From Borreliella chilensis (GTDB taxonomy: Bacteria; Spirochaetota; Spirochaetia; Borreliales; Borreliaceae), in NCBI GenBank assembly GCA_000808095.1, contig CP009910.1:496001-560000 (forward strand): DNA of 64,000 nt, written 5' to 3'. The position numbers and the translations under genes are program-made. Below the pieces are notes generated by a model. It saw only the letters and a list, made by a program, of their open reading frames with translations. It did not search any database and was not told the origin of the DNA. Of the stretch, positions 46,376 through 55,680 are shown in pieces (the first letter of the stretch is position 1; each line of letters starts with the position of its first letter).

Positions 46376-49157
46376 AAATTATTGTAAATTTACAAGGTTT
46401 TTTTTATTTTTTTTGTTTTCCTGTGTTTCTAATGAGTTAAAATTAGATAAAAATTTGTTAAAGGGAAAACTTAGTAACGGGCTAAGGTATTATATTTATA
46501 AAAATCAAACTCCAAAGAGTGCTGTTAATATGGGAATTGTTTTTAATGTAGGTTCTCTTAATGAAGAAGATAATGAGAGGGGAATAGCTCATTATCTTGA
46601 GCATATGGCATTTAATGGCACAAAAGATTATCCCGGGAATTCTATTATTGATGTTCTTAAAAAATTTGGTATGCAATTTGGTGCTGATATTAATGCTGCT
46701 ACTAGCTTTGATTTTACTTATTATAGACTTGATTTGTCAGATGGTAATAATAAAGATGAAATTGATGAATCTATAAATATTTTAAGAAACTGGGCTTTTC
46801 AAATCAGTTTTATGAAAGAAGAAATAGATCGGGAGCGAAATATTATTATTGAGGAAAAAAAGCTTGGCGAGACTTATCCTAGAAGAATTTATGAAAAAAT
46901 GTATAAGTTTTTGTCAAGTAGGAGTATTTATGAGTTTAGAAATCCTATTGGACTTGAAGAGCAGATTTTGTCTTTTCAGCCAGAAGATTTCAAAAAATTT
47001 TATAAAAATTGGTATAGACCAGAACTTGCAAGTGTTATTGTGGTAGGGGATATTGATCCTAGAGAAATTGAAGAGAAAATAAAAAAACAATTTGTTTTTT
47101 GGAAAAATCCAACTGATAAAGTTAAAGAGTTAAAAATAGGTTTAGATATAGAGTTTAAAGATAAGTTTTTACTTTTAGAAGATTTAGAAGTAGGAGAGCC
47201 CGGTTTAATGTTCTTTAAAAAGGAAATTGTTAACTTTGTTCAGACTAAAGATAATGTTTTAAATGGTCTTAAAAGGTCCTTATTGACTGCTCTTTTTAAA
47301 AATAGATTTTCTGAGTTAAAGACTGCTGGTATAAAGCATTTTAAGAATATTTCAAATAAAGATTTTTTTTCATTTAAATCAGATGACAATACTATTGTTG
47401 CAAGATCAATTGCTTTAAACTTTAATCCAGATTATTTAAACGAAGGAATAGAAGATTTTTTTTATGAGCTTGAGAGAATAAGAAAATTTGGATTTACTCA
47501 TGGTGAGTTTGAAAAAGTTAGATCTCAATTTTTTAAATCTTTAGAATTAAGAAAAAAAAATATAAGTAAAACAAATTCATGGGCTATTTTCCAAGATTTA
47601 ATAGAAATTGCTGTTAATGATACTAATAAAGTCGATATGAATGAGTATTGCGATCTTTTTGTGCAATATTTGGAAAAGATTGATTTAAAGACAATAAATA
47701 ATCTTGTTGAAAGAGAGTTTGATTTAAAAAATTGTGCAGTTTTTTATTCTTATTCTGGGAGATTGCATCCTACTTTGGCTTTTGAAGATATTAACAATCT
47801 TCAAAAGATAGCTTTAAAAAGAGAGTTTAAGCCTTATGAGAATTCTTCAATTGAAGCTAAGTTTTTTAAGAAGTCTTTAGATAATAAAGATATTATTAGA
47901 GAAAATGAGTTTGAGAATGGAATTTTATCATTTGTTCTTGAAAATGGGGTTGAAGTTTATTTTAAATATAATGATCAAAAAAAAGATTTAATTGATTTTA
48001 GTGCAACTTCTTGGGGCGGGTTAATGGATGAAGATTTAAGACTTATTCCTGTTTTATCTTTTGCACCTGGTGTGGTATCTGGTTCGGGGTATGGTGATTA
48101 TTCTGCATTGCAGATTGAAAGATATTTATCAGATAAAGCTGTTTCTTTAAGTGTTGGTGTTGGAGCTCAAGAATCATATATTGTTGGAAGTTCAGGCAAA
48201 AAAAACCTTGAAACCCTTTTTCAGCTTATATATTTTACTTTTAAGGAACCTAAAATAGATGATGTTTTTTTGCAAGATGCTATTAATAATATAAAAGCGT
48301 TAATAAAGAGTAACGAAAATAGTTCTAATTATCATTTTAAAAGAGCTATTAAGAAATTTTTAAACAATAATGATCCTAGATTTGTAGATACAAAAGATAG
48401 TGATTTAGAGTATTTTACAAAAGAAAATATTTTATCTTTTTATAAGAAAAGGTTTACTTATGCAAATAATTTTAAGTTTGTCTTTGTTGGAGACTCAGAT
48501 ATTCATACAATAAAAGCTTATTCTAAGAAATATTTAGGTAATCTTAACTTTAAAAAAGTAAGCGAGTATAAAGATTTGGATTATTCTTACAGTAAAAATT
48601 TTAATAGGATAGTTGTAAGAAAAGGGAAAAATTCAACTAGCTTTGCTTATGTAATTTATCCTTTTAAATTTAATTATTTAGCAGAGACCTCATTAAACTT
48701 AAATGCTTTGGCAGATCTTTTAACAGATGGTCTTATAAAAAATATTAGAGAAAAAATGTCTAGTGTTTATTCGATTCAAACTTTTTTTGATTCTAATTTA
48801 AGGAAAAATGTAGATTCTGATGGTATTTTGTCTATTTTTTTCACTACTGATCCTAAGGAGCTGGATAATGTTTTAAAATCTATTAATAGTTATATGATAG
48901 AAAGACAAAAAATAGATTTTAATGATAAAGATTTTTCTTATGTTAAGAAAAATTATATTAAAAACACGGAGATAAATTCAGAGAAGAATAGTTACTGGAT
49001 TTCAAATATATTGTCATCAATATCTTGGTATGGAGTATTTAAAAATAATTTTGGCGTTAAGTTTATAGAGGCAAATTTAAGCAAAGACTTGATAAATGAA
49101 GTTTTTAAAAAAATTAATCTTGATGAAAGAGTAGAAATAGTATTAATACCCGAATAG
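46356..49157 (+). CDS. M16-family zinc metalloprotease, putative lipoprotein
   Basis: A 933-residue pitrilysin/insulinase-type protease. The zinc-binding inverted motif is H79-x-x-E82-H83 in HYLEHMAFNGT, with a downstream IIIEEKKLGE supplying the third ligand. A second M16 domain in the C-terminal half lacks the motif, as usual. The N-terminus ends in the lipobox-like LFSC (Cys23), so it is probably an inner- or outer-membrane lipoprotein acting in the periplasm. ATG 46356 is preferred over the in-frame GTG 46350. It overlaps the preceding gene by 20 nt. Confidence 0.93.
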   Translation: MYYQRIKNYCKFTRFFLFFLFSCVSNELKLDKNLLKGKLSNGLRYYIYKNQTPKSAVNMGIVFNVGSLNEEDNERGIAHYLEHMAFNGTKDYPGNSIIDVLKKFGMQFGADINAATSFDFTYYRLDLSDGNNKDEIDESINILRNWAFQISFMKEEIDRERNIIIEEKKLGETYPRRIYEKMYKFLSSRSIYEFRNPIGLEEQILSFQPEDFKKFYKNWYRPELASVIVVGDIDPREIEEKIKKQFVFWKNPTDKVKELKIGLDIEFKDKFLLLEDLEVGEPGLMFFKKEIVNFVQTKDNVLNGLKRSLLTALFKNRFSELKTAGIKHFKNISNKDFFSFKSDDNTIVARSIALNFNPDYLNEGIEDFFYELERIRKFGFTHGEFEKVRSQFFKSLELRKKNISKTNSWAIFQDLIEIAVNDTNKVDMNEYCDLFVQYLEKIDLKTINNLVEREFDLKNCAVFYSYSGRLHPTLAFEDINNLQKIALKREFKPYENSSIEAKFFKKSLDNKDIIRENEFENGILSFVLENGVEVYFKYNDQKKDLIDFSATSWGGLMDEDLRLIPVLSFAPGVVSGSGYGDYSALQIERYLSDKAVSLSVGVGAQESYIVGSSGKKNLETLFQLIYFTFKEPKIDDVFLQDAINNIKALIKSNENSSNYHFKRAIKKFLNNNDPRFVDTKDSDLEYFTKENILSFYKKRFTYANNFKFVFVGDSDIHTIKAYSKKYLGNLNFKKVSEYKDLDYSYSKNFNRIVVRKGKNSTSFAYVIYPFKFNYLAETSLNLNALADLLTDGLIKNIREKMSSVYSIQTFFDSNLRKNVDSDGILSIFFTTDPKELDNVLKSINSYMIERQKIDFNDKDFSYVKKNYIKNTEINSEKNSYWISNILSSISWYGVFKNNFGVKFIEANLSKDLINEVFKKINLDERVEIVLIPE

Positions 49158-49236
49158 TTTAAATATTTGTGTTAACCTGTTCAGGTATTCCTTGAGATTT
49201 AAAGAATAAACAAATGAAATCTAGGGTTTATTAAGA

Positions 49237-49308
49237 CATCCTCTAGGGGAATCGAACCCCTCTTGCCAGGATGAAAACCTGGAGTCCTGACCGATAGACG
49301 AAGAGGAC
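49237..49308 (-). tRNA. tRNA-Glu (UUC)
   Basis: Reading the minus strand, the cloverleaf has the acceptor GTCCTCT / AGAGGAT (closing G-T pair), the anticodon loop TTTTCAT with anticodon TTC (49275-49273), and the T-arm GGGGTTCGATTCCCC. 72 nt, no encoded CCA. It lies 5 nt after tRNA-Lys(UUU) and is surely co-transcribed. Confidence 0.93.
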
Positions 49309-49313
49309 AAAAA

Positions 49314-49386
49314 TGAGCTCAGTAGGACTCGAACCTACGACAAACGCCTTAAAAGGGCGCTGCTCTACCACCTGAGCTATGAGCCC
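49314..49386 (-). tRNA. tRNA-Lys (UUU)
   Basis: Acceptor GGGCTCA pairs with TGAGCTC; the anticodon loop CTTTTAA has anticodon TTT (49353-49351); the T-arm is GTAGGTTCGAGTCCTAC. 73 nt, no encoded CCA. Confidence 0.93.
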
Positions 49387-49414
49387 GCAAATTATTTTGT
49401 GACCATCGAAAATA

Positions 49415-49443
49415 ATGATATATTTTATTCTCAATAATGTCAA
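49415..49443 (-). promoter_or_regulatory. Promoter for tRNA-Lys(UUU) - tRNA-Glu
   Basis: Minus strand: TTGACA (49443-49438, perfect -35), 17-nt spacer, TATCAT (49420-49415). It lies about 29 nt before the tRNA 5' end. Confidence 0.65.
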
Positions 49444-49494
49444 GTTAAATTAACATAAAACTGGCAATTTATATCAAAAAATTATTTAATAATT

Positions 49495-49567
49495 TGAGCT
49501 GCACAGGACTTGAACCTGTAACCAGCGGATTAAGAGTCCGATGCTCTACCACTTGAGCTAGCAGCCC
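49495..49567 (-). tRNA. tRNA-Lys (CUU)
   Basis: Acceptor GGGCTGC pairs with GCAGCTC; the anticodon loop CTCTTAA has anticodon CTT (49524-49522); the T-arm is ACAGGTTCAAGTCCTGT. 73 nt. The top anticodon-stem pair is a T-C mismatch, seen also in other bacterial tRNA-Lys(CUU) genes to my knowledge. Confidence 0.9.
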
Positions 49568-49584
49568 AGTTTACTATTATTTTA

Positions 49585-49613
49585 AGAATAAGTTTTTATA
49601 AATTGAATGTCAA
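49585..49613 (-). promoter_or_regulatory. Promoter for tRNA-Lys(CUU)
   Basis: Minus strand: TTGACA (49613-49608), 17-nt spacer, TATTCT (49590-49585). It overlaps the last bases of the upstream TPR gene and sits about 18 nt before the tRNA 5' end. Confidence 0.6.
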
Positions 49614-50254
49614 GGTTTATTGTTGCTTTTTTTTAATTCTTCCAGCAAATTTTTTGCTTCTAGGTTATTAGGAGAGATTGTAAGAAGTTTGATTAGCGCC
49701 TCTTCTGCTAGTATTTTATTTTTTGCATTTATTCTTGATTTTGCTAATTTTATTAATAGATTTTGGTTATTAGGAGCAAATCTTAATGTGTATTCATATG
49801 CAAAATCTGCTTCATTATATCTTTTTAACTCATAGAAAGAATCTGCAATTAAATTATAAACTTTTATTATTCTTGCTCCTTTAGAATCAAGGCTAATATA
49901 TTCTTGAAAGTATTTTAATGCATTCTCATAATTTTTTTGGAAAAAATAAGCTTCTCCTAGTGCTTGAATAATTCTTATGTCATATTTTTTAATACTAAGG
50001 CCTATAATAGCCTCTTTTTCGGCCCTTTTGTATTCTCCTATAGCTATTAAGCTCCATATTAATATTGCCCTAGCATCCAGGTTGTTGGGATTTAATCGAA
50101 TTTCTTCTAATGTATTTAAAATAGCTTCTTTAAATTTTCCTTCTTTATAGAGAAGAAGAGAATCTTCTTTTTCTTTAATCTGTGATTGCCCGAATAATAA
50201 GCTTGAATTGGATAGTAGAATTAAAGTTATTTGTAATAGAAAAAAATTTTTCAT
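49610..50254 (-). CDS. Exported TPR-repeat protein
   Basis: The 214-residue protein has a signal peptide (about residues 1-22, ending LLFGQ) and five or so tetratricopeptide repeats (for example GKFKEAILNTLEEIRLNPNN and KNYENALKYFQEYISLDSKG). TPRs bind partner proteins, so a periplasmic scaffold role is likely, but no specific function is known. Its start overlaps the bactofilin gene by 4 nt, linking the two. Confidence 0.85.
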   Translation of the reverse strand: MKNFFLLQITLILLSNSSLLFGQSQIKEKEDSLLLYKEGKFKEAILNTLEEIRLNPNNLDARAILIWSLIAIGEYKRAEKEAIIGLSIKKYDIRIIQALGEAYFFQKNYENALKYFQEYISLDSKGARIIKVYNLIADSFYELKRYNEADFAYEYTLRFAPNNQNLLIKLAKSRINAKNKILAEEALIKLLTISPNNLEAKNLLEELKKSNNKP

Positions 50255-50607
50255 TCTTCAAAATCCTCCATTTCGCAATTCCCTTTGAATATTGCTCCAG
50301 AATCAATAAAAAGTTCTTTGGTTTTAATATTTCCAATTAATTTACCAGTTTTGTAAATTTTAACTGTTTTTAAAGCCTCGATGTTTCCTCTTATTTTGCC
50401 ATGATTTAATAAATGCTTGCATTTTATTTCAGCTTCAATATTAGCTTTTTCTCTTAGATATATTGAGCTTGATGAATTTATTAAGCCTTTTAGCTTACCT
50501 TCTATTATTATTGGCTTGTTGCTTTCAATGTACCCTTCAAATTCAAAATTTTTTTTTATTACATTTTGAGTGCTGCTTTCTTCGAATTCTAAGCTATCTA
50601 TACTCAT
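50251..50607 (-). CDS. Bactofilin
   Basis: A 118-residue polymer-forming cytoskeletal protein. It shows the repetitive right-handed beta-helix pattern with short hydrophobic rungs (FEGYIESNKPIIIEGKLKG, GKIRGNIEALKTVKIY, GKLIGNIKTKELFI). Bactofilins assemble nucleotide-free filaments at the membrane that place cell-wall enzymes. The start ATG 50607 follows GAGG and lies only 10 nt from a strong hairpin. Confidence 0.9.
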   Translation of the reverse strand: MSIDSLEFEESSTQNVIKKNFEFEGYIESNKPIIIEGKLKGLINSSSSIYLREKANIEAEIKCKHLLNHGKIRGNIEALKTVKIYKTGKLIGNIKTKELFIDSGAIFKGNCEMEDFEE

Positions 50608-50617
50608 TTAAACCTCT

Positions 50618-50654
50618 AAAAATGAATGCTTTTAACTTAAAAGCATTCATTTTT
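50618..50654 (-). terminator. Long perfect hairpin upstream of bactofilin
   Basis: Bases 50618-50635 are the exact reverse complement of 50637-50654 (18-bp stem around base 50636, in practice a 3-5 nt loop). Both arms carry A/T runs, so transcription on the minus strand would end in TTTTT. It follows the fusA - Bax-inhibitor transcript and lies 10 nt before the bactofilin ATG, so it is either that operon's terminator or an attenuator. Confidence 0.7.
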
Positions 50655-50692
50655 GATTGAATTTTTTATAAAAATATTTTTTTATTATTGTT

Positions 50693-51391
50693 TTAGTCGT
50701 TTCTTCTTTGGCCTAAGAATCTTAGAAGGTATAAGAATAAATTTATAAAATCTAAATAAAGCTTAAGCGATGCTACAACTGCCATTCTATTTTTTACTTC
50801 AGTTTCGTCTTGTAGCATTTTATCCATTTTGGCAATGTTTTGAACGTCATAAGCTGTTAATCCTGTAAATATGATTACGCCTAAAATAGATATAAGGAAA
50901 TTAAGGCCCGAGCTTCTGAGAAACATATTAACAAGAGATGCGATAATAACTCCCCACAGACCCATTATTAAGTAGCTTCCCATTTTTGTTAGATCTGTTG
51001 TTGTAGTGTATCCATAAACAGACATACCAAGAAATGTTCCAGCAGTAATTCCAAATGTGAATACTATTGATCCTTGTGTGTAAATCATAAATATGGAAGA
51101 CAATGTTACTCCTGTTAGTGCTGAGTAGAGCAAAAAAAGAGCTGTTGCAGTACTGCTTGATATTTTGTTAATAGCACCGCTTATTGCATATACAAGCCCA
51201 AATTGCATAAGTATTATAGCCATAAATGACATTGGATTTGAGAATATTATTGCTTTGATTGTTTGATTTTCTGAAGTTGCATATGCAAATATTGCTGAAA
51301 TTAAAAGTCCAATTGACATAAGTCCAAAAACTTTGGCTAAAAACTTGTTTTTTATTAATATTTCTTGTTTTTCTTGTGCTAAATCAATCAT
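50693..51391 (-). CDS. Bax inhibitor-1 family membrane protein
   Basis: The 232-residue protein has about seven membrane helices and the family layout of BI-1/YccA/YbhL, with the final helices GLTAYDVQNI and LYLDFINLFLYLLRFLG. Family members are calcium/proton channels or regulators of membrane proteases; the role here is unknown. A TAAGGAGG precedes ATG 51391. It is 26 nt after fusA, so probably co-transcribed. Confidence 0.92.
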   Translation of the reverse strand: MIDLAQEKQEILIKNKFLAKVFGLMSIGLLISAIFAYATSENQTIKAIIFSNPMSFMAIILMQFGLVYAISGAINKISSSTATALFLLYSALTGVTLSSIFMIYTQGSIVFTFGITAGTFLGMSVYGYTTTTDLTKMGSYLIMGLWGVIIASLVNMFLRSSGLNFLISILGVIIFTGLTAYDVQNIAKMDKMLQDETEVKNRMAVVASLKLYLDFINLFLYLLRFLGQRRND

Positions 51392-51417
51392 AAATAAGCC
51401 TCCTTATTATTTAATTA

Positions 51418-53502
51418 TTATTGAGATTTGTTTTGCTCGTTAAATTTTTTGCGCAGTTCATCAAATATAGCGCTTGGAACTTTTCCATATTTTAAGAATT
51501 CCATTGAAAATTCTGCTTTTCCTTGGGTAGAAGATCTAAGGACTGTTGAAAATCCAAACATTTCGCTTAAAGGCACCTCAGCCTCAACTTTTGAAAAACT
51601 TCCATCTTCTAGAGAACCTGTTATTATTCCCCTTCTTTGGTTTAAAAGCCCAAACATATTTCCTTGGAATTCAGTAGGACCTTCAAGGGTGACTTTCATT
51701 ATTGGCTCAAGTATTGTAGGTTTTGCTTTTTCGTAAGCCTCTCTAAAAGCACCAATTGCTGCTAATTGAAATGCAATGTCAGACGAGTCAACAATGTGAT
51801 ATTGTCCATCGTTGATTGTAATTTTTATACCAACGATTGGAAAACCAATTAATTTTCCTTTTTCCATAGCCTTTTGGAATCCTTTGTCACATGAAGGGAT
51901 GTATTCTGTTGGGATTACTCCTCCTTTTATCAGATTGACAAATTCATATGTTTCTCCTTCTTTGTCAAGAGGTTCCATAAACCCGGCAACTCGTCCAAAC
52001 TGACCAGCTCCTCCAGATTGCTTTTTGTGAGTATAGTTAAATTCAGCTTTTCCAGTAATTGTTTCTCTATAGGCTACTTGAGGCATTCCTGTTTCAACTT
52101 CTGCTTTAAATTCTCTTTTCATTCTTTCAATGTAAACTTCTAAATGTAATTCTCCCATGCCTTGAATTATTGTTTCATTCGATTCAGCGTCAATATAAGT
52201 TTTAAATGTTGGATCTTCTTTTGTAAATCTTCCAAGAGCTTTAGCCATATTATCAGCAGATTTTTTATCTTTCGGTTTTACAGAAAGAGAAATTACTGGA
52301 TCTGGAATAAACATTGATGTCATTGAATAATTGATTGATGGATCACAAAATGTATCTCCTGATGCACATTCTATTCCAAATAAAGCAACAATGTCGCCAC
52401 TTCCTCCGAATTCAATATCTTCTGTATTATTAGCGTGCATTCTAATAAGTCTTCCCACTTTGAATTTTTTAGAAGTTCTTGAGTTGATAAGTTCTTGTCC
52501 TTTTTTCAAAATTCCTTGATAAATTCTGACATATGTTAATTGACCGTATTGTCCGTCTTCAAGTTTAAATGCAAGCGCAACAGTTGGGAGGTTGTTGTCA
52601 ATTTTAAGTTCAATTTCTTTTTCATTATCGTTGAGGTCAAGAGCAGTGTTTTTTATATCATGAGGAGATGGTAAAAATCTATTTACAGCATCTAAGAGTA
52701 ATTGTACTCCTTTGTTTTTATAAGCAGATCCCATAAATACAGGGCATAGTTTTAAAGCCAATGTTCCTGTTCTAATTGCATTATATATGATTTCAATGGG
52801 CACATCTTTTCCTTCCATGTGCAATTCCATAAGTTCATCATTAAAGTCGGCAAGAGTGTCAAGCATTATTTCTCGCTTATTTTTTGCTTCTTCTAAAAGG
52901 TCTGAGGGTATTTCTTTTTCTATTATTTCTGTCCCATCTTTTCCCTCAAAATAATATGCTTTCATTAATACAAGGTCTACAACTCCAATATGTTTGTCTT
53001 CTAATCCAATTGGGATTTGCATCAAAACGGAGTTTAAGTCAAGTTTTGACTTAAGTTGGTCTTTTACGTTGTAGGGATTTGCTCCTGTTTTATCACATTT
53101 GTTTACAAATGCAAGGCGAGGTACGCTGTATCTTTTAAGTTGTCTATCAACAGTTATTGATTGGGATTGAACTCCTGCAACAGAATCAAGAACTAATATT
53201 GCTCCGTCAAGGACCCTAAGAGATCTTTCAACTTCAATTGTAAAATCAACGTGACCCGGTGTATCAATAATATTTATTGGAGAATCTTTCCATTCAACGT
53301 GAGTTGCAGCTGATGCTATTGTAATTCCCCTTTCTCTCTCAAGTTCCATTGAGTCCATTGTTGCACCAACCCCATCTTTGCCTTTCACTTCGTGAATTGC
53401 ATGAATTTTATTGCAATAGAAAAGAATACGTTCTGTAAGGGTGGTTTTCCCTGAGTCAATGTGAGCGCTAATACCTATGTTTCGTAATTTATTGTAGTCC
53501 AT
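51418..53502 (-). CDS. fusA: Elongation factor G
   Basis: EF-G drives GTP-dependent ribosome translocation. The 694-residue protein has G1 [12 protein letters not shown] (about residues 12-23), the effector [12 protein letters not shown]3 [10 protein letters not shown]4 NKCDK and all later domains. Borrelia carries two EF-G paralogues, one reported as the translocase and the other as a recycling factor; this one looks like the full-length translocase, but sequence alone cannot prove it. ATG 53502 is 10 nt from AGGAGGG; a second ATG (53509) closer to that SD is out of frame. Confidence 0.96.
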   Translation of the reverse strand: MDYNKLRNIGISAHIDSGKTTLTERILFYCNKIHAIHEVKGKDGVGATMDSMELERERGITIASAATHVEWKDSPINIIDTPGHVDFTIEVERSLRVLDGAILVLDSVAGVQSQSITVDRQLKRYSVPRLAFVNKCDKTGANPYNVKDQLKSKLDLNSVLMQIPIGLEDKHIGVVDLVLMKAYYFEGKDGTEIIEKEIPSDLLEEAKNKREIMLDTLADFNDELMELHMEGKDVPIEIIYNAIRTGTLALKLCPVFMGSAYKNKGVQLLLDAVNRFLPSPHDIKNTALDLNDNEKEIELKIDNNLPTVALAFKLEDGQYGQLTYVRIYQGILKKGQELINSRTSKKFKVGRLIRMHANNTEDIEFGGSGDIVALFGIECASGDTFCDPSINYSMTSMFIPDPVISLSVKPKDKKSADNMAKALGRFTKEDPTFKTYIDAESNETIIQGMGELHLEVYIERMKREFKAEVETGMPQVAYRETITGKAEFNYTHKKQSGGAGQFGRVAGFMEPLDKEGETYEFVNLIKGGVIPTEYIPSCDKGFQKAMEKGKLIGFPIVGIKITINDGQYHIVDSSDIAFQLAAIGAFREAYEKAKPTILEPIMKVTLEGPTEFQGNMFGLLNQRRGIITGSLEDGSFSKVEAEVPLSEMFGFSTVLRSSTQGKAEFSMEFLKYGKVPSAIFDELRKKFNEQNKSQ

Positions 53503-53804
53503 TAGACATTGTCCCTCCTAATGTTATATGAATAGAAGACTAACTATCTTAGTAATTTTACAAAATTTTTTTTTAAAAATCTATTCTATCTCATACCATT
53601 TTGTGTTATTAAATATTTTGAAGTTTAAACTATTTAACATAATATTTGCAGTTTGCTTGATTAAAGTTGTATTAATGTATATCCTTATTTTAGGGAATAT
53701 ATCATTTAGTAGATTTTGATTTTATTGATTAAAATTTTTTATTTAGTGAATTAACTCTTACTTTATTATTATACTCCTAAAATAATTATTTGGAGGAATT
53801 TGAG
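53503..53804. other. Divergent intergenic region between fusA and the KTSC gene
   Basis: About 300 bp, A/T-rich. It contains the fusA SD (AGGAGGG, minus strand, 53519-53513), a six-codon out-of-frame minus-strand ORF starting at ATG 53509, and the KTSC gene SD. A 63-codon plus-strand frame (53528-53719) looks like chance: no SD, low-complexity hydrophobic product. I could not place a convincing promoter. Confidence 0.5.
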
Positions 53805-54032
53805 TTGGAAACTTTAACAATATCTAATGAATTGAGTAAAATATCACAGGTGGGTTATGATTCTTCTGTGTCTGAGCTTTCTGTATTTTTTAAGGATGGA
53901 AGAGCTTATAAATATTTTAAGATTGAACCAAGACATTTTAGTGTAATATCTAAACTTGTTGAGGATAAAAGATCGGTTGGTAAATATTTAACAGAAAATA
54001 TATTTAACAAGTATGACCAAGAAAAGCTTTAA
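53805..54032 (+). CDS. KTSC-domain protein
   Basis: A 75-residue protein with the KTSC pattern (VGYDSSVSELSVFFKDGRAY, YFKIEPRHF, SVGKYLTENI). KTSC domains occur alone or in DNA/RNA-processing proteins; their function is not established. The start is TTG 53805, 7 nt after GGAGGA (53792-53797); an in-frame TTG at 53790 overlaps the SD and is rejected. Confidence 0.82.
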   Translation: METLTISNELSKISQVGYDSSVSELSVFFKDGRAYKYFKIEPRHFSVISKLVEDKRSVGKYLTENIFNKYDQEKL

Positions 54033-54052
54033 TTTATATTGTAGATAGAAAA

Positions 54053-54088
54053 AAACCCTTTTGTTTTTAAACAGGAGGGTTTATTTTT
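54053..54088 (+). terminator. Rho-independent terminator after the KTSC gene
   Basis: AAACCCT (54053-54059) pairs with AGGGTTT (54076-54082) around a 16-nt loop and is followed by ATTTTT. It starts 20 nt after the KTSC stop. Confidence 0.65.
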
Positions 54089-54105
54089 GTGTTTATCTTT
54101 TAGAG

Positions 54106-54129
54106 AACAATAAATTATAATTTATTGTT
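54106..54129. repeat. 24-bp perfect A/T palindrome
   Basis: Bases 54106-54117 are the exact reverse complement of 54118-54129. It lies between the terminator after the KTSC gene and the TPR lipoprotein gene, and could be an operator or a cruciform-prone spacer. Confidence 0.7.
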
Positions 54130-54240
54130 GTTAATATGGTTGTTTGATTTTCAAAAATTAATATGCATTGGAATTTTATTTTTTTTGGAATTTTATTATT
54201 TAATTTAGCTTTATTTTGATAATTTAATAGTTTTAAGGAT

Positions 54241-54786
54241 TTGAGTAAACTTTTTATGTATAATTTATTGTTTATTGTCGTTATTTTTATTCTGTCTTGT
54301 AGTTCTATTTTTAGAGAATATCAAAATATATCAAGCGAATATTATAAGCTTGCTAAATTAAATGAAGAGCTTGGTAATGATGAGACTTCTGTTTTGCTTT
54401 ATGAAAAATCTATTGAATTTAACATTAATGCTGGTGCTGATTCAAGTTACAATTTTATTTTAGCTTACATTAATTTGAAAAAATATGTAGAAGCTGAATC
54501 AAAACTTAATCTGATTATAAAAGAAGATCTAGATAATATTTTGCTGATTAATTTGAAAGGATATTTGCTTTTTAAAAAAAATGATTTAGATAATGCTTTG
54601 ATTTATTATTTAAAAACTCTGGAATTTGCTCCTGCAAATAAAGAGGCCTTATTTAATATTTTTTACATCTATTATTTGAAGAACGATAAAAAAAATGCAA
54701 AAAAATATATTTTAAGATATAAAGAGCTAAATTATCCTATCCCAAATGGAGTGGAAGAAATAATTGCTTCTATTATTGGAAATTGA
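54241..54786 (+). CDS. TPR-repeat lipoprotein
   Basis: The 181-residue protein has a signal peptide with lipobox FILSC (Cys20) and then three or so TPRs (KLNEELGNDETSVLLYEKSI, LDNALIYYLKTLEFAPANKE). So it is a lipid-anchored scaffold-type protein of unknown function. TTG 54241 is used because the following ATG (54256) would leave a signal peptide with no positive charge; the SD (AAGGA, 54235-54239) is unusually close, so the start is uncertain. Confidence 0.82.
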   Translation: MSKLFMYNLLFIVVIFILSCSSIFREYQNISSEYYKLAKLNEELGNDETSVLLYEKSIEFNINAGADSSYNFILAYINLKKYVEAESKLNLIIKEDLDNILLINLKGYLLFKKNDLDNALIYYLKTLEFAPANKEALFNIFYIYYLKNDKKNAKKYILRYKELNYPIPNGVEEIIASIIGN

Positions 54787-54893
54787 ATTTTTAATTCTCT
54801 GTTTACTTTTTACTTTGTGGTAATTATTATATACTAAGGTATAAAAAATATAAACCTTGTTTATTTTATAAATTTTTATAGGAGAGTGTGCAC

Positions 54894-55535
54894 ATGATGA
54901 GGCTTAAAATTTTGATTTTGTTAGTTTTTTTTGGAATTTTTGTGGGTAATGGCTTTGCAGATACTAATTTTGAATTTAATTTTGGTGGTGGGGTTGCTTT
55001 TCCTGTTAGTACTATTTCAAGTTTTTACAATGAGGCTTTAGATATTAATGCAAAACTTAAGCAAAATTTGCCTCCAATAGAAAAAGAAGAGATAGTTCAA
55101 AAGTTTTCTGATTTGGCTAATATTGCTAAAGCTGGAGTAAAATATGGGACTTATGCTCAATTTGGTGCTAAATTTGATGATTTTGTTTCTGTTGGATTTG
55201 AGCTTTTGTTTGACATGAATCTTTTCAAAGTAATAAAGCGTTCAGATGGAACTGCCAATGAAAATTTCTCATTTATCATGGCAATAACACCAAGATTATA
55301 TACAAAATTAGATTTTTTTGTGCTAGCTTTAGCATTTTTCACAGGTCCTAAGGTAAATATAGCTACTTCTACTGTAGATTCTGTTTTGGCAGAATTAGGA
55401 ACAATGGGTTGGGACATTGGTGCTAGACTTTCATTCTCTTTTTTAATTCTTGAAGGTTACTATGCTTGGAATATACAAAACGTTAAATTTTCTGATTTCA
55501 AGTTTGTGCTAGGATTTGAATTTGGAATTGTGTAG
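54894..55535 (+). CDS. Predicted outer-membrane beta-barrel-like protein
   Basis: The 213-residue protein has a signal peptide with cleavage after GFA (residue 22) and alternating aromatic/hydrophobic strands ending FVLGFEFGIV, as in small outer-membrane barrels. It resembles Borrelia DUF3996-type proteins in my memory, but I cannot confirm this. ATG 54894 is 9 nt after AGGAG; GTG 54888 is too close and ATG 54897 also possible. Confidence 0.7.
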   Translation: MMRLKILILLVFFGIFVGNGFADTNFEFNFGGGVAFPVSTISSFYNEALDINAKLKQNLPPIEKEEIVQKFSDLANIAKAGVKYGTYAQFGAKFDDFVSVGFELLFDMNLFKVIKRSDGTANENFSFIMAITPRLYTKLDFFVLALAFFTGPKVNIATSTVDSVLAELGTMGWDIGARLSFSFLILEGYYAWNIQNVKFSDFKFVLGFEFGIV

Positions 55536-55680
55536 TTTAATAAATTTTCTTTTTAGCATTAAAGCTGGAATATTTTAATGGCTTTACTTTAAACATCTTT
55601 GGTTTATTTTTTGTGTGTATAGGTTATATTAATTAGCAAGTTAAGACTGCTTAAGGTATTCTTAAAAAATGAGGATCTAG

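Noticed and set aside
49158..49236. Possible terminator between the M16 protease and tRNA-Glu
   Set aside because: Only short stems (ACCT/AGGT; AGATTT/AAATCT) without T-runs; not strong enough to list.
49243..49443. 66-codon minus-strand frame reading through two tRNA genes
   Set aside because: It coincides with tRNA-Lys(UUU) and tRNA-Glu; the product is the familiar false protein obtained by translating tRNA sequence.
53528..53719. 63-codon plus-strand frame between fusA and the KTSC gene
   Set aside because: No ribosome-binding site, low-complexity hydrophobic product, and A/T-rich intergenic composition.
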